Assembly (NCBI RefSeq): GCF_900167435.1
Contig: NZ_FUWS01000012.1
Coordinates: 130,323 to 194,322, forward strand
DNA from: Marinactinospora thermotolerans DSM 45154
GTDB taxonomy: Bacteria > Actinomycetota > Actinomycetes > Streptosporangiales > Streptosporangiaceae
Length of the DNA: 64,000 bases
Direction of reading: 5' to 3'
Part shown: positions 44,606 through 54,821 of the stretch, in pieces
How positions within the stretch are numbered: the stretch's first letter is position 1
Layout of the letters: each line of letters starts with the position of its first letter
Position numbers and translations under genes: made by a program
The notes under the pieces: generated by a model
Database searches by the model: none
The model's input: only the letters and a program-made list of their open reading frames with translations
What the model was told of the DNA's origin: nothing

Positions 44606-45067
44606 GTGGCACACCTTCCCGTACGACTGACCATCGGCCAGCTGGCCGAACGCAGCGGCGTACCGCACACCACCCTGCGCTTCTACGAGGAGCGCGGCCT
44701 CATCACCAGCGAGCGCACCAGCGGCAACCAGCGCCGCTACCACCGCAGCACGCTGCGCCGGCTCGCGTTCATCTCGGCCGCCCAGCGCGTCGGCCTGTCC
44801 CTGAGCCAGATCCACGACGCGCTGGCGACCCTGCCCGACCAGCGCACCCCGACCGCCGCCGACTGGGCGCGCCTGTCCGAGCAGTGGCGGACCGAGCTGG
44901 ACACCCGCATCGACGCGCTGCAACGGCTGCGCGACCGGCTCACCTCGTGCATCGGGTGCGGGTGTCTGTCGCTGCGCTCGTGCGGCCTGCACAACCGCGA
45001 CGACGTTCTCGCCGCCAACGGCCCCGGGGCTCCCCTGCTCAAACCGGCGCGGGAGGGCGGCATGTGA
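44606..45067 (+). CDS. soxR: SoxR-type redox-sensing MerR regulator
   Basis: 153-residue MerR-family protein with an N-terminal winged helix (RLTIGQLAERSGVPHTTLRFYEERGLI). A dimerising coiled coil follows, then the [2Fe-2S] motif Cys-x2-Cys-x-Cys-x5-Cys (CIGCGCLSLRSC near residue 114), the exact SoxR spacing. In actinobacteria SoxR responds to redox-active metabolites and not to superoxide generally. The GTG start follows GGAGA. Its likely binding site lies in the divergent gap with the split transketolase genes. Confidence 0.95.
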   Translation: MAHLPVRLTIGQLAERSGVPHTTLRFYEERGLITSERTSGNQRRYHRSTLRRLAFISAAQRVGLSLSQIHDALATLPDQRTPTAADWARLSEQWRTELDTRIDALQRLRDRLTSCIGCGCLSLRSCGLHNRDDVLAANGPGAPLLKPAREGGM

Positions 45068-45103
45068 CCCGCCGCCCGGCCGTCTCCACGGGCTTGCCGG
45101 CGC

Positions 45104-46024
45104 TCAGCCGACCACGGTGGTACCGGGCACGTCCCCGTGCGCCCGGACCGTGCGCGCGCACCGCCCCGACCCGTCGAGCGCGGCGGCCACCTCGGCCGCC
45201 GCGGTCTCGTCGGCCGCGAGGAAGGCGCACGTCGGCCCCGACCCCGACACGATCGCGCCGAGCGCGCCGGCCCGCCTGCCCGTCGTCAAGACGTCGCGCA
45301 ACCGCGGGCGCAGCGAGAACGCGGCCCGCTCCAGGTCGTTGGAGAGGGCGGCGCCCAGCGCCCGGGCGTCGCCGGCGGCCAGTGCCGCCACGAGGTCGTC
45401 ATCGAGCCTGGGCCGCGGCGCGTCCGGGCGCAACCGGTCGTACTCGGCGAACACCGAAGCGGTGGACAGGCCCGCCTCGGCCAGGGCGAACACCCAGTGG
45501 AAGCGGCCACGGCAGGGCACCGGGGCCAGGCGCTCGCCCCGCCCGGTGCCCACGGCCGTCCCACCGACCAGGGGGAAGGGCACATCGCTGCCGAGCTCGG
45601 CGGCGAGCCGCAACAGCTCCTCCCTCGGGACCCCCGTCCCCCACAATGTGTCGCACGCCACAAGGGTGGCCGCGGCGTCCGCGCTGCCCCCGGCCATGCC
45701 GCCGGCCACCGGAATGGCCTTGCGCAGGTGGATTCGGACAGGACCGCCGGCACCCGTCTCACGTGCCAGAAGTCGAGCGGCCTTGGCGGCCAGGTTGCTG
45801 GCGTCCAGCGGGACGTCCGCGGCGCGGGAGCCGATCTCGCCGTCGATGCTCAGCGACACCGGCCCCCGGCCCGAACCGGGTTCCCCCGGCGTGACGGTAA
45901 CCTCGTCGAAGAGCGAAACAGCGTGAAAGACATTGACCAGATCGTGGTATCCATCTTCACGCGCTGGCCCCACCGCTAGCTGAAGGTTCACCTTCGCGGG
46001 TACCCGGACGGTTACGGCGGTCAT
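45104..46024 (-). CDS. ispE: 4-diphosphocytidyl-2-C-methyl-D-erythritol kinase
   Basis: 306-residue GHMP kinase of the non-mevalonate isoprenoid pathway. VRVPAKVNLQLAVGPAREDGYHDLVNVFHAVSLFDEV starts the protein, the ATP loop is IPVAGGMAGGSADAAATL near residue 110, and GAIVSGSGPTCAFLA lies in the C-terminal motif. It belongs to the conserved ispE-rsmA-rpfB-tatD-metG neighbourhood. Here it is separated from rsmA by an inserted protein-kinase gene running in the opposite direction. The ATG of MTAVTV was used; a GTG three codons earlier is possible. Confidence 0.96.
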   Translation of the reverse strand: MTAVTVRVPAKVNLQLAVGPAREDGYHDLVNVFHAVSLFDEVTVTPGEPGSGRGPVSLSIDGEIGSRAADVPLDASNLAAKAARLLARETGAGGPVRIHLRKAIPVAGGMAGGSADAAATLVACDTLWGTGVPREELLRLAAELGSDVPFPLVGGTAVGTGRGERLAPVPCRGRFHWVFALAEAGLSTASVFAEYDRLRPDAPRPRLDDDLVAALAAGDARALGAALSNDLERAAFSLRPRLRDVLTTGRRAGALGAIVSGSGPTCAFLAADETAAAEVAAALDGSGRCARTVRAHGDVPGTTVVG

Positions 46025-46274
46025 AGCGGTCACGAGTCCTAGATCGTAAAGGAAACCCCACCCCCGTGAACCCACCCGTCCACATGGGCTGTTCACGCGG
46101 TTCACTTCCCGTGTCCGCGACAGCGGACGGCTCCGCCCTTTCCTCCCCGGCCCCCGTCGCCCTTGCGACACGGCTGGCCGAAAAGAGCGCGGCGACCGGT
46201 GCGGGTGGGTATCAGGACACGATCCCCGCTACCTTTGGGCCAGACGGAGTTTGGACACCGTCGGGGAGGGTCGC

Positions 46275-48170
46275 TTGCCGTCGGATGGGCTCCCGAAGAA
46301 CCTGGAACCGTTGGCCGCCGGAGATCCGGCGACCATCGGTCCATACGTGCTGGCCGGACGCCTGGGCAGCGGAGGAATGGGGACGGTCTACCTCGGCCGC
46401 GCCCCCGAGAAGGGTGCCCAGGTTGCGATCAAGGTGATCCGGCCGGAGCTGGCCTTCGACGAGGCCACCCGGGCCCGCTTCCGCGACGAGATGGAGAACG
46501 CCCGCAGGGTGGCCTCCTTCTGTACCGCCAAGGTGCTCGACCACGGCACGTTCGAGAACCGGCCCTACATGGTCACCGAGTACATCGCCGGGACCGCGTT
46601 GGCCGAGCACATCGCCACGCATGGGCCGCTCGACTCCAGCACCCTGCACGGTTTCGCCCTGGGCGTGGCCGCCGCGCTCGCCGCGATCCACGGCGCCGGC
46701 CTGGTCCACCGCGACCTCAAGCCCGCCAACGTCCTGCTGTCGTTGTCGGGTCCCCGGGTGATCGACTTCGGCATCGCCAGGGCGCTCAACACCGCCACCA
46801 ACCACACCCAGACCGGGATCGTCATGGGCAGTCCCGGTTGGATGGCCCCCGAGCAGCTCCTTGAGGAGAAGGTCACCACCGCGGCCGACATCTTCGCCTG
46901 GGGATGCCTCGTGGCGTTCGCCGGGACCGCGACGCACCCCTTCGGCAACGGTGACGCGATGACGCTCGGCAAACGGGTGCTCTTCGCCGAACCGCAGATC
47001 AACGGTCTCGACAGCCCTTTGGACCGGCTCGTCGCCCAGGCCCTGGCCAAGGAGCCCGAACGGCGTCCCAAGGCCCAGGACCTCCTGCTGGCCCTGGCCG
47101 GAGGCGGCGGGAACACCGAGGACAGCGGCGACGCCAACGACATGGTCAGCCACGCGCTGCACCAGTCGTGGCGGCCGAACCTGCCCCCGATCCCGCCCAT
47201 GCCCCCGCAACAGCACCAGGGCGCGCCGGGACCGCACCAGGGCGGCGGCCCGCGCCACCCTCAGCAGCCCGCTCCCCTGCCCGGCCAGGCCCCGCAGCAC
47301 GCCCCGTCCTATCCCGGCCACCCCGGCCCGCCCGGCGCGGCCCCGCAGGGCGCCCACCAGGGCCGGCAGATGGGGCACCTCGGCGCGCCCGGCCCCGCTC
47401 CACAGCGGCCCGCCCACCACACGGGGCAGTTCCCCACGGCCGGCCCCCAGCACGGCGGTGCGGGAGCGTCCTCGGGGACCCAGCATCCGGCCCCCGCCCG
47501 AGGTCCCTCCGGCGCCCGACCCCAGGCCCAGCCCTACGTCCCGCCGGTTCCACCGCCCCCGCGCGCACCCGCGCAACCCGCCGGCCGGCGCAACCGCTGG
47601 CTCATCGTGGTCGCGGTCACGGCGGTGGTCCTGCTCATCGCCCTGTTCGCGCTGCTGACCGCGCTCGGCGCCAACGGCCTGTCCTGGCCCTGGCAGGACA
47701 ACGCCTCCTCCTCCGGGCAGGAGGCCCCCTCGGCCGACGGCCCCGCCGAGGACGGCGACGGCGCCGACCCCGCCCCCCGGTTCTCGGGCAGCGACGGGAC
47801 GCTGAACTTCACGGTGCTGGACTACCGCTGCGGCACCGGGATCGGCGGCCGGCCACAGTTCCCCGAGCGCACCTACTGCGTCTTCCCGGTCCAGGTGCGT
47901 AACCTCACCACCCAGACGGTCGAGATCCAGCCCGAGTGGAACCGGCTGTTCGACAGCGAGTCCATGGAGTACCTGGCGACCGATCCGACCCCGGAGGAGG
48001 CCGACCAGTCCCTGTGGGGGCGGATCGGCCCCGGCGAGACGGCCGAGGGGGAGATCGTGTTCGCCATGGCGGCCGACACGCAGCCCTCGGTCCTCATCCT
48101 GCACGGCCGCGAGACGAGCGAGGGCGCCCGGATCAGGCTGGCGACGACGCCCGCGGGAGAGCCCGCCTGA
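46275..48170 (+). CDS. Membrane-anchored Ser/Thr protein kinase with DUF4352-like extracellular domain
   Basis: 631-residue PknB-type (Hanks) kinase. The glycine loop GRLGSGGMGTVYLG is near residue 29. Catalytic Lys lies in VAIKVI, the catalytic loop is HRDLKPANVLL near residue 149, and DFGIA, GSPGWMAPEQ and ADIFAWGCLVAFA follow. A 170-residue Pro/Gln/His/Gly-rich linker comes next, then one membrane segment near residue 445 (WLIVVAVTAVVLLIALFALL) and an extracellular domain of about 130 residues (LNFTVLDYRCGTG, VQVRNLTTQTVEI) resembling DUF4352. There are no PASTA repeats, so the signal is not peptidoglycan of the usual kind. I chose a TTG start behind GGGGAGGG. Convergent with rsmA, 14 bases apart. 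Confidence 0.9.
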   Translation: MPSDGLPKNLEPLAAGDPATIGPYVLAGRLGSGGMGTVYLGRAPEKGAQVAIKVIRPELAFDEATRARFRDEMENARRVASFCTAKVLDHGTFENRPYMVTEYIAGTALAEHIATHGPLDSSTLHGFALGVAAALAAIHGAGLVHRDLKPANVLLSLSGPRVIDFGIARALNTATNHTQTGIVMGSPGWMAPEQLLEEKVTTAADIFAWGCLVAFAGTATHPFGNGDAMTLGKRVLFAEPQINGLDSPLDRLVAQALAKEPERRPKAQDLLLALAGGGGNTEDSGDANDMVSHALHQSWRPNLPPIPPMPPQQHQGAPGPHQGGGPRHPQQPAPLPGQAPQHAPSYPGHPGPPGAAPQGAHQGRQMGHLGAPGPAPQRPAHHTGQFPTAGPQHGGAGASSGTQHPAPARGPSGARPQAQPYVPPVPPPPRAPAQPAGRRNRWLIVVAVTAVVLLIALFALLTALGANGLSWPWQDNASSSGQEAPSADGPAEDGDGADPAPRFSGSDGTLNFTVLDYRCGTGIGGRPQFPERTYCVFPVQVRNLTTQTVEIQPEWNRLFDSESMEYLATDPTPEEADQSLWGRIGPGETAEGEIVFAMAADTQPSVLILHGRETSEGARIRLATTPAGEPA

Positions 48171-48184
48171 CGGCCGCGGTCCGA

Positions 48185-49054
48185 TCAGGCCGGGCGGTTC
48201 TCGGCGATGCGGGCGAACGCCTCGACTCCCAGCGCCTCGCCCCGGGTGGCGGGCTCCACCCCGGCCGCGCGTAGCGCCGCCTCGGCCGCGGGCGCCGAGC
48301 CCGCCCACGAGGCCAGGGCCGCCCGCAGCGTCTTGCGGCGTTGCGCGAAGGCGGCGTCGATGACGGCGAACACCTCTTCCCGGGAGGCCGTCGTCGCGGG
48401 AGCGGCCCGGCGGCGCAGCTCGACCAGGCCGGAGTCGACGTTGGGCGCCGGCCAGAACACGTTGCGCCCGATCGCCCCAGCCCGGCGCACCTCGGCGTAC
48501 CAGGCGGCCTTGACCGAGGGGGTGCCATAGGTGCGGCTTCCCGGCTCCGCCGCGAGACGGTCGGCGACCTCGGCCTGGACCATGACCAGGCCCCGCCGCA
48601 GCGAGGGCAGCAGTTCCAGGAGGTGCAGCACCACGGGCACGGCCACGTTGTAGGGCAGGTTGGCCACGAGCGCCGTGGGCGCCGGTCCCGGGAGCTCGGT
48701 GATCCTCATCGCGTCGGCGGTGACCACCTCCAGGCGGTCGGCGAGGCCGGGGGCGTGTTCGGCGACCGTCCCGGGCAGCGCGGCGGCGAGCCTGGGGTCG
48801 ATCTCGACCGCGGTGACCCGGCTGACGTGGGGGAGCAGCGCGAGCGTCAACGATCCCAGCCCCGGGCCGACCTCGACGACGACGTCGTCGGCCTCGACAC
48901 CGGAGGCGCGCACGATCCGGCGCACGGTGCCGGCGTCGATGACGAAGTTCTGGCCCAGGGTCTTGGTGGGGCGCACGCCCAACCGGTCGGCCAGCCGCCG
49001 AACGTCGGCGGGGCTGAGGAGCCGGGCGGTGCCGGAGGTGTCGGGAGAGGTCAC
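48185..49054 (-). CDS. rsmA: 16S rRNA A1518/A1519 dimethyltransferase
   Basis: 289-residue KsgA/RsmA enzyme dimethylating two adenines in helix 45 of 16S r[26 protein letters not shown] opens the domain. The SAM motif is [17 protein letters not shown] near residue 60, with [12 protein letters not shown] and the target motif [16 protein letters not shown] near residue 128. The C-terminal helical domain has [12 protein letters not shown]. The GTG start is abutted by GGGAGG with no spacer, so initiation may be unusual or leaderless. A strong terminator separates it from rpfB. Confidence 0.95.
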   Translation of the reverse strand: MTSPDTSGTARLLSPADVRRLADRLGVRPTKTLGQNFVIDAGTVRRIVRASGVEADDVVVEVGPGLGSLTLALLPHVSRVTAVEIDPRLAAALPGTVAEHAPGLADRLEVVTADAMRITELPGPAPTALVANLPYNVAVPVVLHLLELLPSLRRGLVMVQAEVADRLAAEPGSRTYGTPSVKAAWYAEVRRAGAIGRNVFWPAPNVDSGLVELRRRAAPATTASREEVFAVIDAAFAQRRKTLRAALASWAGSAPAAEAALRAAGVEPATRGEALGVEAFARIAENRPA

Positions 49055-49082
49055 CCTCCCATTTTCGCAGGACCGCGACGCG

Positions 49083-49131
49083 CCCCGGCCCCGGACCGTC
49101 CTCACGCGAGGAGGACGGTCCGGGGCCGGGG
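49083..49131 (-). terminator. Strong terminator between rpfB and rsmA
   Basis: Perfect 21-base-pair stem (49083-49103 with 49111-49131) with a seven-base loop, just after the rpfB stop. It implies that rsmA has its own promoter in the following 28 bases. Confidence 0.85.
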
Positions 49132-49137
49132 AAGCGG

Positions 49138-50343
49138 TCACTGGTGCAGGTGGACGCCGCACACGGGCCACTGGCTCTGCCAGTTGCCGCCGACCATGTT
49201 GTAGAGGGTCTTGGCGCGCATCGTCTGCTCCTCGGGGCTGGCCTCGCTCGGCAGGCCGCTGCCGCCGGCCGACTGCCAGGTGGGGATGGAGAACTGGTAC
49301 AGGCCGTAGTAGCCGGCGGGGTTGACCGCGGTGGGGTCGCCTCCGGACTCGCACTGGGCCAGCCCGGCCCAGTTGAGGCTGTCGGCGGAGCCGCCCACGT
49401 TGGGGTCGACCTCGGGCTCCTCTTCCTTGGTGCCGATCTCGGTGACGCCGGCCACCGGTTCCTTGACGACCTCCTCCTTCAAGACGACCTCGGTCTCCTC
49501 GCCCTCCTCCATGACCATGGCGTAGGTGACCTTCTTCACGCCGTCCTCGGGCTCGGTGACGACCTTCTTCTCGCCCTCGTCGAGGTCGGGGTTCTCGCGC
49601 TCCTCGACCTCGGCCTCGATCGGGACCTCCTTGGTCTTGGGCTCGCCGAGCAGTTGCGTGACGTCGATGACCATGCCGTCGGTGACCTTGGTGTCGGCCG
49701 CGGGCTCGACCTCGTCGTGTTCGCCGAGCGTGATGCCGTTCTCCTCCAGCACCTCTCCGACGGTCGCGGCGACGGTGTCGACCTCGATCCGGACCTGGTC
49801 GCGCAGGATGACGAGGTGGCGGCCTTGACGCGCTTCGACGCGCAGGCCCTCCAGGGGGATCTCCTCGCTGCGCTCGACCGACAGGGTGAGGGCCTCGTCG
49901 GCCAGCCCGATCTGGCCGAGAGCCTCGCCGACGGTGAGGGCGGTGACCCGGTGGGTCTGCTCCTCGCCCTCGATGTCGAGGATGAGGTCACGGGCGCTGC
50001 GGACGAGGATCATCCCGCCCTGGCCGAGCTCGGTGTCGGGGGAGGGGGCCACCGCGTCCTGCTCGTCCAGGGCGACCCCGGCCGAGTCGAGCACCTCGGC
50101 GACGGTTCCGCCGAAGGTGTGGACCGTACGGGTCTGGCCGTCGACGTCGACCGTGATGCGCTTGTCCATGGCGAAGGCGGTACCCCCGCCGGCGACCAGG
50201 AGGGCGACCGCGGCGGCGACGCCGATGACCAGACCTCGGGGACGTCTACCGCGGCGGGGAGAGGAAGCGGAGGGACCGGCCGAGGCGGCGGGGGCCTTGG
50301 CCCGGCGGCGGGAACGGCGGGAAGGTGCAGACCGGATGCGCAC
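49138..50343 (-). CDS. rpfB: Resuscitation-promoting factor RpfB-like (DUF348-G5-Rpf)
   Basis: 401-residue cell-wall hydrolase acting outside the membrane in dormancy exit and growth. A basic N-terminus is followed by one membrane/signal segment near residues 37-58. Three DUF348 repeats follow ([86 protein letters not shown]). A G5 domain comes next ([35 protein letters not shown]). The lysozyme-like Rpf domain starts near residue 328, with the catalytic Glu in [25 protein letters not shown]. The GTG start has no strong ribosome-binding site. Confidence 0.95.
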   Translation of the reverse strand: MRIRSAPSRRSRRRAKAPAASAGPSASSPRRGRRPRGLVIGVAAAVALLVAGGGTAFAMDKRITVDVDGQTRTVHTFGGTVAEVLDSAGVALDEQDAVAPSPDTELGQGGMILVRSARDLILDIEGEEQTHRVTALTVGEALGQIGLADEALTLSVERSEEIPLEGLRVEARQGRHLVILRDQVRIEVDTVAATVGEVLEENGITLGEHDEVEPAADTKVTDGMVIDVTQLLGEPKTKEVPIEAEVEERENPDLDEGEKKVVTEPEDGVKKVTYAMVMEEGEETEVVLKEEVVKEPVAGVTEIGTKEEEPEVDPNVGGSADSLNWAGLAQCESGGDPTAVNPAGYYGLYQFSIPTWQSAGGSGLPSEASPEEQTMRAKTLYNMVGGNWQSQWPVCGVHLHQ

Positions 50344-50626
50344 GATTCTCAGACCTTCGCGATCACAGGGAGGAGGAAGCGGGGGCGGAGCGGTCCGCCG
50401 GCTCGGGCCCGGCGGTCTCCGGCGAGGGGCGCGCGGCGCGCGGAATGCCCGCTGTACCGACGATCGCCGGCATCCGGAAGTTACCACAGGGGCCACATTT
50501 CTGCTTTGGGGATGGCCGAATCAGAAGCCATTGGCGGCTGTCACGACCCGAACGCCATCTGGAGACGGACGAGTCGGCACAATGAGGAGCCCAACCGGAA
50601 ACGCCGCACCACCGTGGAGGTCGCGC
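50344..50626. other. Divergent region between rpfB and the CoA transferase gene
   Basis: 283 bases. A TGTGGTAACTT string on the minus strand around 50480 looks like a promoter element for rpfB and would leave a leader of about 130 bases. I looked for the c-di-AMP (ydaO) riboswitch that precedes some rpf genes and did not find its conserved core. Confidence 0.45.
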
Positions 50627-51727
50627 ATGGGTCCCCTCAATGGAATACGGGTCGTGGAGTTCACCGGGATCGGCCCCGGCCCGATGGCCGCCATGCTCCT
50701 CGCCGACCTGGGCGCCAGCGTCATCCGGATCGACCGGCCCGCCGCGGCCGAGGCGGCCGGCCGGGGACAGGTGCCGCACATGAGCGCGGGCCGTCCCGTG
50801 ATCGGCGCCGACCTCAAAAGCGAGGCGGGGCTGCGCACCGCGCGCGAACTCGTCGCGGCGGCCGACGTCCTTCTGGAGGGCTTCCGGCCCGGTGTCATGG
50901 AACGGTTGGGCCTGGGGCCGGACGAGTGCCTCCAGGCCAATCCGGGGCTGGTCTACGCGCGGATGACCGGCTGGGGCCAGGACGGACCGCTCGCCCACCG
51001 CGCCGGACACGACATGAACTACATCGCGCTCAACGGCGCACTGCACAGTTTCGGACGCGCCGGACAGGCACCGCTGCCACCGGCCAACCTCGTCGGTGAC
51101 TTCGGCGGCGGCACGATGTTCGTCGTCACCGGCATTCTCAGCGCGCTCGTGGAGCGCCAGCGTTCCGGGCGGGGGCAGGTGGTCGACGCGGCGATGGTCG
51201 ACGGCAGCGCGCTGTTGATGTCCATGGTCTATGAGGACCGCGACCGTGGCGCCTGGAGCGACGAACGCGGCACCAACTACCTCGACACCGGCGCCCCCTG
51301 GTACGACGTCTACGAGTGCGCCGACGGCCGGCACGTCAGCGTCGGCTGCATCGAACCCCGGTTCTACGCCGCGTTCCTCGACGGGTTGGGGCTGGCCGAC
51401 GCGGACCTGCCCGACCAGTGGGACCGGGACCGCTGGCCCGAGCTGCGTGCCCGCTTCGCCGCGGTGCTGCGCACCCGCACTCGCGCCGAGTGGGCGGAGG
51501 TCTTCGGCGACACCGACGCCTGCGTCCAGCCGATCCTGTCGATGGCCGAGGCCCCCGACCACCCGCACGTGCGGGCGCGCGGCTCGGTCGTCCGCAAGGG
51601 CGATCGCGTCTTCCCCGGCCCCGCCCCGCGTTTCAGCCGGACCCCCGGCCGGACCACCCGCGACCCCGACTTCGCCGCGCCCTCGTTGGAGGACACGCTG
51701 AAGGAATGGGGGGTCTCCTCCCCCTGA
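50627..51727 (+). CDS. CaiB/BaiF CoA-transferase family, alpha-methylacyl-CoA racemase-like
   Basis: 366-residue class III CoA-transferase fold protein. LNGIRVVEFTGIGPGPMAAMLLADLGASVIRID is the usual start. DLKSEAGLRTARELVAAADVLLEGFRPGVMERLGLGP follows, then GHDMNYIALNGALHSFGRAG with His-Asp and NLVGDFGGGTMFVVTGI with Asp. These match the residues used by the mycobacterial racemase Mcr, so racemisation of 2-methylacyl-CoA in branched-lipid breakdown is favoured over CoA transfer. The ATG is seven bases behind GGAGG. It sits between rpfB and tatD, where these are usually adjacent, so it looks inserted. Confidence 0.9.
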   Translation: MGPLNGIRVVEFTGIGPGPMAAMLLADLGASVIRIDRPAAAEAAGRGQVPHMSAGRPVIGADLKSEAGLRTARELVAAADVLLEGFRPGVMERLGLGPDECLQANPGLVYARMTGWGQDGPLAHRAGHDMNYIALNGALHSFGRAGQAPLPPANLVGDFGGGTMFVVTGILSALVERQRSGRGQVVDAAMVDGSALLMSMVYEDRDRGAWSDERGTNYLDTGAPWYDVYECADGRHVSVGCIEPRFYAAFLDGLGLADADLPDQWDRDRWPELRARFAAVLRTRTRAEWAEVFGDTDACVQPILSMAEAPDHPHVRARGSVVRKGDRVFPGPAPRFSRTPGRTTRDPDFAAPSLEDTLKEWGVSSP

Positions 51728-51729
51728 CC

Positions 51730-51762
51730 GGGGACGGCCCGGGCGGGGCCGGGCCCGTCCCC
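51730..51762. terminator. Terminator between the CoA transferase and tatD genes
   Basis: Imperfect hairpin (GGGGACGG-CCCGG with CCGGGC-CCGTCCCC, one bulge) between convergent stops. Confidence 0.6.
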
Positions 51763-51766
51763 GCCG

Positions 51767-52696
51767 TCAGGCCAGGCCGAACGCCCGCACCGCGTTGGCC
51801 GCCACGGCGGAGGCGAGCTCGTCCTCGGCCATGTCCTTGGTCTGGGCCAGCGAGCGCAGCGTGTGCGGGATCAGGTAGGGGGCGTTGGGACGCCCCCGGT
51901 AGGGCTTGGGGGTCAGGAACGGGGCGTCGGTCTCGACCAGGATCAGTTCGGACGGGGCGACCCGCGCGGCCTCGCGCAGCGGCTCGGCGCTGGCGAAGGT
52001 GACGTTTCCGGCGAAGCTCATGAAATAACCACGGTCGGCGCACACCTTGGCCATCCGCGCGTCCCCGGAGAAGCAGTGGAAGATCACCGTGCGCGGCGCG
52101 CCCTCCTCCTCCAGGACCCGCAGCACGTCGTCGTGGGCGTCCCGGTCGTGGATCATCACCGCCAGGTCGTGGCGCCGGGCGATGTCGATGTGCCGGCGGA
52201 AGGACTCCTGCTGGGCCCGCACCCCCTCGGGTCCGGTGCGGAAGTAGTCGAGACCGGTCTCGCCCACCGCGCGCACCTGGGGCAGCGCGGCGAGCCGGTC
52301 GATCTCGGCGAGCGCGTCCTCAAGAGCGGCCATGCCGCCCGCCGGACGACGCTTGCCGGCCCAGTCGGTGTCATCGGGTTCCACGCCCGGCGCGCCGTCG
52401 CCGTGGACGATCCTGGGCGCCTCGTTGGGGTGCAGCGCGACGGCAGCCCACACCGTCTCGTGGCGGGCGGCGACGTCGGCCGCCCATTGTGAGGACGGAA
52501 GGTCCACCCCCACCTGGATCAACGGGGTGACGCCGACCGCGGCCGCCGCCGCGATGATGTCGGGGACGTCCGGCGTCTGCATGTCCATGTGGGTGTGGCT
52601 GTCGGCCACCGGGATCCGCAGCGGCTCGGGCGCGGGTGGCGGCGTCTGGGCGTTGCGGTTGCGCACGGCCTCACCGCTGCGCTTGCTGGTACTCAC
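51767..52696 (-). CDS. tatD: TatD-family metal-dependent hydrolase (DNase)
   Basis: 309-residue TIM-barrel hydrolase. Metal ligands are visible in VADSHTHMDM near residue 31, AVGETGLDYFR near residue 163, VMIHDRDAHDDVLRVL, FHCFSGD and LVETDAPFLTPKP. The family has 3'-5' exonuclease activity on DNA; E. coli TatD is not needed for Tat export despite its name. A GTG start gives the normal N-terminal length plus a 25-residue Pro-rich lead. The neighbours metG and rpfB are conserved. Confidence 0.93.
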   Translation of the reverse strand: MSTSKRSGEAVRNRNAQTPPPAPEPLRIPVADSHTHMDMQTPDVPDIIAAAAAVGVTPLIQVGVDLPSSQWAADVAARHETVWAAVALHPNEAPRIVHGDGAPGVEPDDTDWAGKRRPAGGMAALEDALAEIDRLAALPQVRAVGETGLDYFRTGPEGVRAQQESFRRHIDIARRHDLAVMIHDRDAHDDVLRVLEEEGAPRTVIFHCFSGDARMAKVCADRGYFMSFAGNVTFASAEPLREAARVAPSELILVETDAPFLTPKPYRGRPNAPYLIPHTLRSLAQTKDMAEDELASAVAANAVRAFGLA

Positions 52697-52791
52697 GGAA
52701 GTCCAGTCTATGGACGGGCGGGCGAGAGCGTTGCGGACGGCTTCGGCGGGCACCCGCGTCATCGGGCGGCGCCCGCCGGGATGCACCCGTC

Positions 52792-52829
52792 TCGCGTCTC
52801 CGGTCCCCGCGCGGGGACCGGAGACGCGA
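52792..52829 (-). terminator. Terminator downstream of metG
   Basis: Perfect 38-base palindrome (19 bases per arm, starting TCGCGTCTCCGG) ending five bases before the metG stop. It separates metG from tatD transcription. Confidence 0.85.
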
Positions 52830-52834
52830 CGGGA

Positions 52835-54652
52835 TCAGCCCGCGGCCTCTTCGAGACGCGCCAGCTCCTCGTCGACCACGCTGGGGTCGAGCTTGGCGAA
52901 CAGCGGGGTCGGGGGCTCCAGCGGGGTCCCCGGCCGGATCGGGATGGACTCCCAGCGCGCCTCGCTGTCGGCGTAGTCGCCGGTGATGACCGGGTAGGTG
53001 GAGGTGCCCTCCTCGCCGCCGATGGAGTCGGTGACCTCTTCCAGGCGCGGCATCGCCGACCAGACCCCGGTCCCGCCGAGCATGGCGTAGACCTTGTTGG
53101 AGGACGCGGGGAGGAAGGGCGTCAGCAACGTCTTGGCGTCGTCGACGAGCTGGAGCGCGACGTGCAGCACCGTCCTCATCCGCTCCGGGTCGGTCTTCTT
53201 CAACGCCCACGGGGCCTGGTCGGAGATGTACTTGTTGGCCTCGGCCACGGTGCGCATGGCCTCTTGGAGGCCGGCCTTGAACCGGGAGCGGTCGATGTGG
53301 CCGCCGACGACGTCGAAGGCCGCCTTGGAGGCGTCCAGGACACGGCGGTCCTCGTCGGTGAGCTCGCCCGCCTCGGGGATCGCGCCGATGTTCTTGGCCG
53401 CCATCGAGATGGAGCGGTTGACGAGGTTGCCCCACGCGGCGACGAGCTCGTCGTTGTTGCGACGGACGAACTCGGCCCAGGTGAAGTCGGTGTCCTGGGT
53501 CTCGGGTCCGGCCGCGATGATGTAGTAGCGCAGCGCGTCGGCGGAGTAGCGCTGGAGGAAGTCGCGCACGTAGATGACGACCCGGCGGGAGGAGGAGAAC
53601 TTGCGCCCCTCCATGGTCAGGAACTCGCTGGAGACCACCTCGGTGGGCAGGTTCAGCTCACCGAGCGTCCCGGGCCGGCCGCCGCGGTCGCCCTTGCCGT
53701 TGTAGCCGAGCAGCATCGCGGGCCAGATCTCGGCGTGGAAGACGATGTTGTCCTTGCCCATGAAGTAGTAGGACTCGGCGTCCTCCGCCTGCCACCAGCG
53801 CCGCCACGCCTCGGGGTCGCCGCTGCGCTGGGCCCACTCGATCGCGGCCGAGAGGTAGCCGACGACCGCGTCGAACCACACGTAGAGCCGCTTGTTGGCC
53901 TGTTCGCTCCACCCCTCGATCGGGATGGGAACGCCCCAGTCGAGGTCGCGGCTGATGGCGCGCGGCTGGAGGTCGTCGAGGAGGTTGAGCGAGAACTTCA
54001 AGACGTTCGGCCGCCACTGCCCGGCCTTGGACTTCAACCACGTTCCGAGGATCTCGGTGAACGCCGGGAGGTCGAGCATGAAGTGCTCGGTGTCGACGAA
54101 CTCCGGGGTCTCGCCGTTGATCTTGGAGCGGGGGTCGATGAGGTCGACCGGGTCGAGCTGGTTGCCGCAGTTGTCGCACTGGTCGCCGCGGGCGCCGTCG
54201 TAGCCGCAGATGGGACAGGTGCCCTCGACGTAACGGTCGGGCAGGGTGCGCCCGGTGGAGGGCGAGATGGCGCCCTTGGTGGTCTTGGTGAAGATGTAGC
54301 CGTTGTTGTAGAGCCCGGTGAAGAGCTCCTGCACCACCGCGTAGTGGTTGGCGGTCGTGGTGCGGGTGAACAGGTCGTAGGAGAGGCCGAGCGCGACGAG
54401 GTCCTCGGCGATGATGCGGTTGTACCGGTCGGCGAGCCGGCGCGCCGTCACCCCTTCCTGGTCGGCGAGGACCTGGATGGGGGTTCCGTGTTCGTCGGTG
54501 CCGCTGACCATGAGCACGTGGTTGCCCGACATTCGCTGGAACCGGGCGAAGACGTCGGAGGGGACCCCGAATCCGGAGACGTGCCCGATGTGGCGAGGGC
54601 CGTTGGCGTAAGGCCAGGCCACTGCGGTCAGGATGTGGCGTTTCGACGACAT
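52835..54652 (-). CDS. metG: Methionyl-tRNA synthetase
   Basis: 605-residue class I synthetase. The HIGH motif is [24 protein letters not shown] near residue 15. A zinc knob of four Cys ([18 protein letters not shown]) is near residue 145. KMSKS is replaced by KFSSSRR near residue 352, the form usual in actinobacteria. The anticodon-binding helical domain follows, and there is no C-terminal EMAP-like tRNA-binding domain. Plausible single-gene unit, with its own terminator. Confidence 0.98.
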   Translation of the reverse strand: MSSKRHILTAVAWPYANGPRHIGHVSGFGVPSDVFARFQRMSGNHVLMVSGTDEHGTPIQVLADQEGVTARRLADRYNRIIAEDLVALGLSYDLFTRTTTANHYAVVQELFTGLYNNGYIFTKTTKGAISPSTGRTLPDRYVEGTCPICGYDGARGDQCDNCGNQLDPVDLIDPRSKINGETPEFVDTEHFMLDLPAFTEILGTWLKSKAGQWRPNVLKFSLNLLDDLQPRAISRDLDWGVPIPIEGWSEQANKRLYVWFDAVVGYLSAAIEWAQRSGDPEAWRRWWQAEDAESYYFMGKDNIVFHAEIWPAMLLGYNGKGDRGGRPGTLGELNLPTEVVSSEFLTMEGRKFSSSRRVVIYVRDFLQRYSADALRYYIIAAGPETQDTDFTWAEFVRRNNDELVAAWGNLVNRSISMAAKNIGAIPEAGELTDEDRRVLDASKAAFDVVGGHIDRSRFKAGLQEAMRTVAEANKYISDQAPWALKKTDPERMRTVLHVALQLVDDAKTLLTPFLPASSNKVYAMLGGTGVWSAMPRLEEVTDSIGGEEGTSTYPVITGDYADSEARWESIPIRPGTPLEPPTPLFAKLDPSVVDEELARLEEAAG

Positions 54653-54821
54653 GACACAAGCCTAAAGCCGCACGCGCCCGGATTCGCACGTCTTCCCGAC
54701 CGCGCGCGGCCGCTGCGGCGCGACCTTTTCGTGAGGTCCCCTCGGTAGGGTGTGAAACCTGAGGCCCAGGTGGCCGCGCCCGCCCCCGTGGGACGTCACG
54801 GCGGGTGTCCCGCGGCCTCCC

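Noticed and set aside
50344-50626. c-di-AMP (ydaO) riboswitch in front of rpfB
   Set aside because: Such switches precede rpf genes in other actinobacteria, but I could not find the conserved core or a plausible stem set here.
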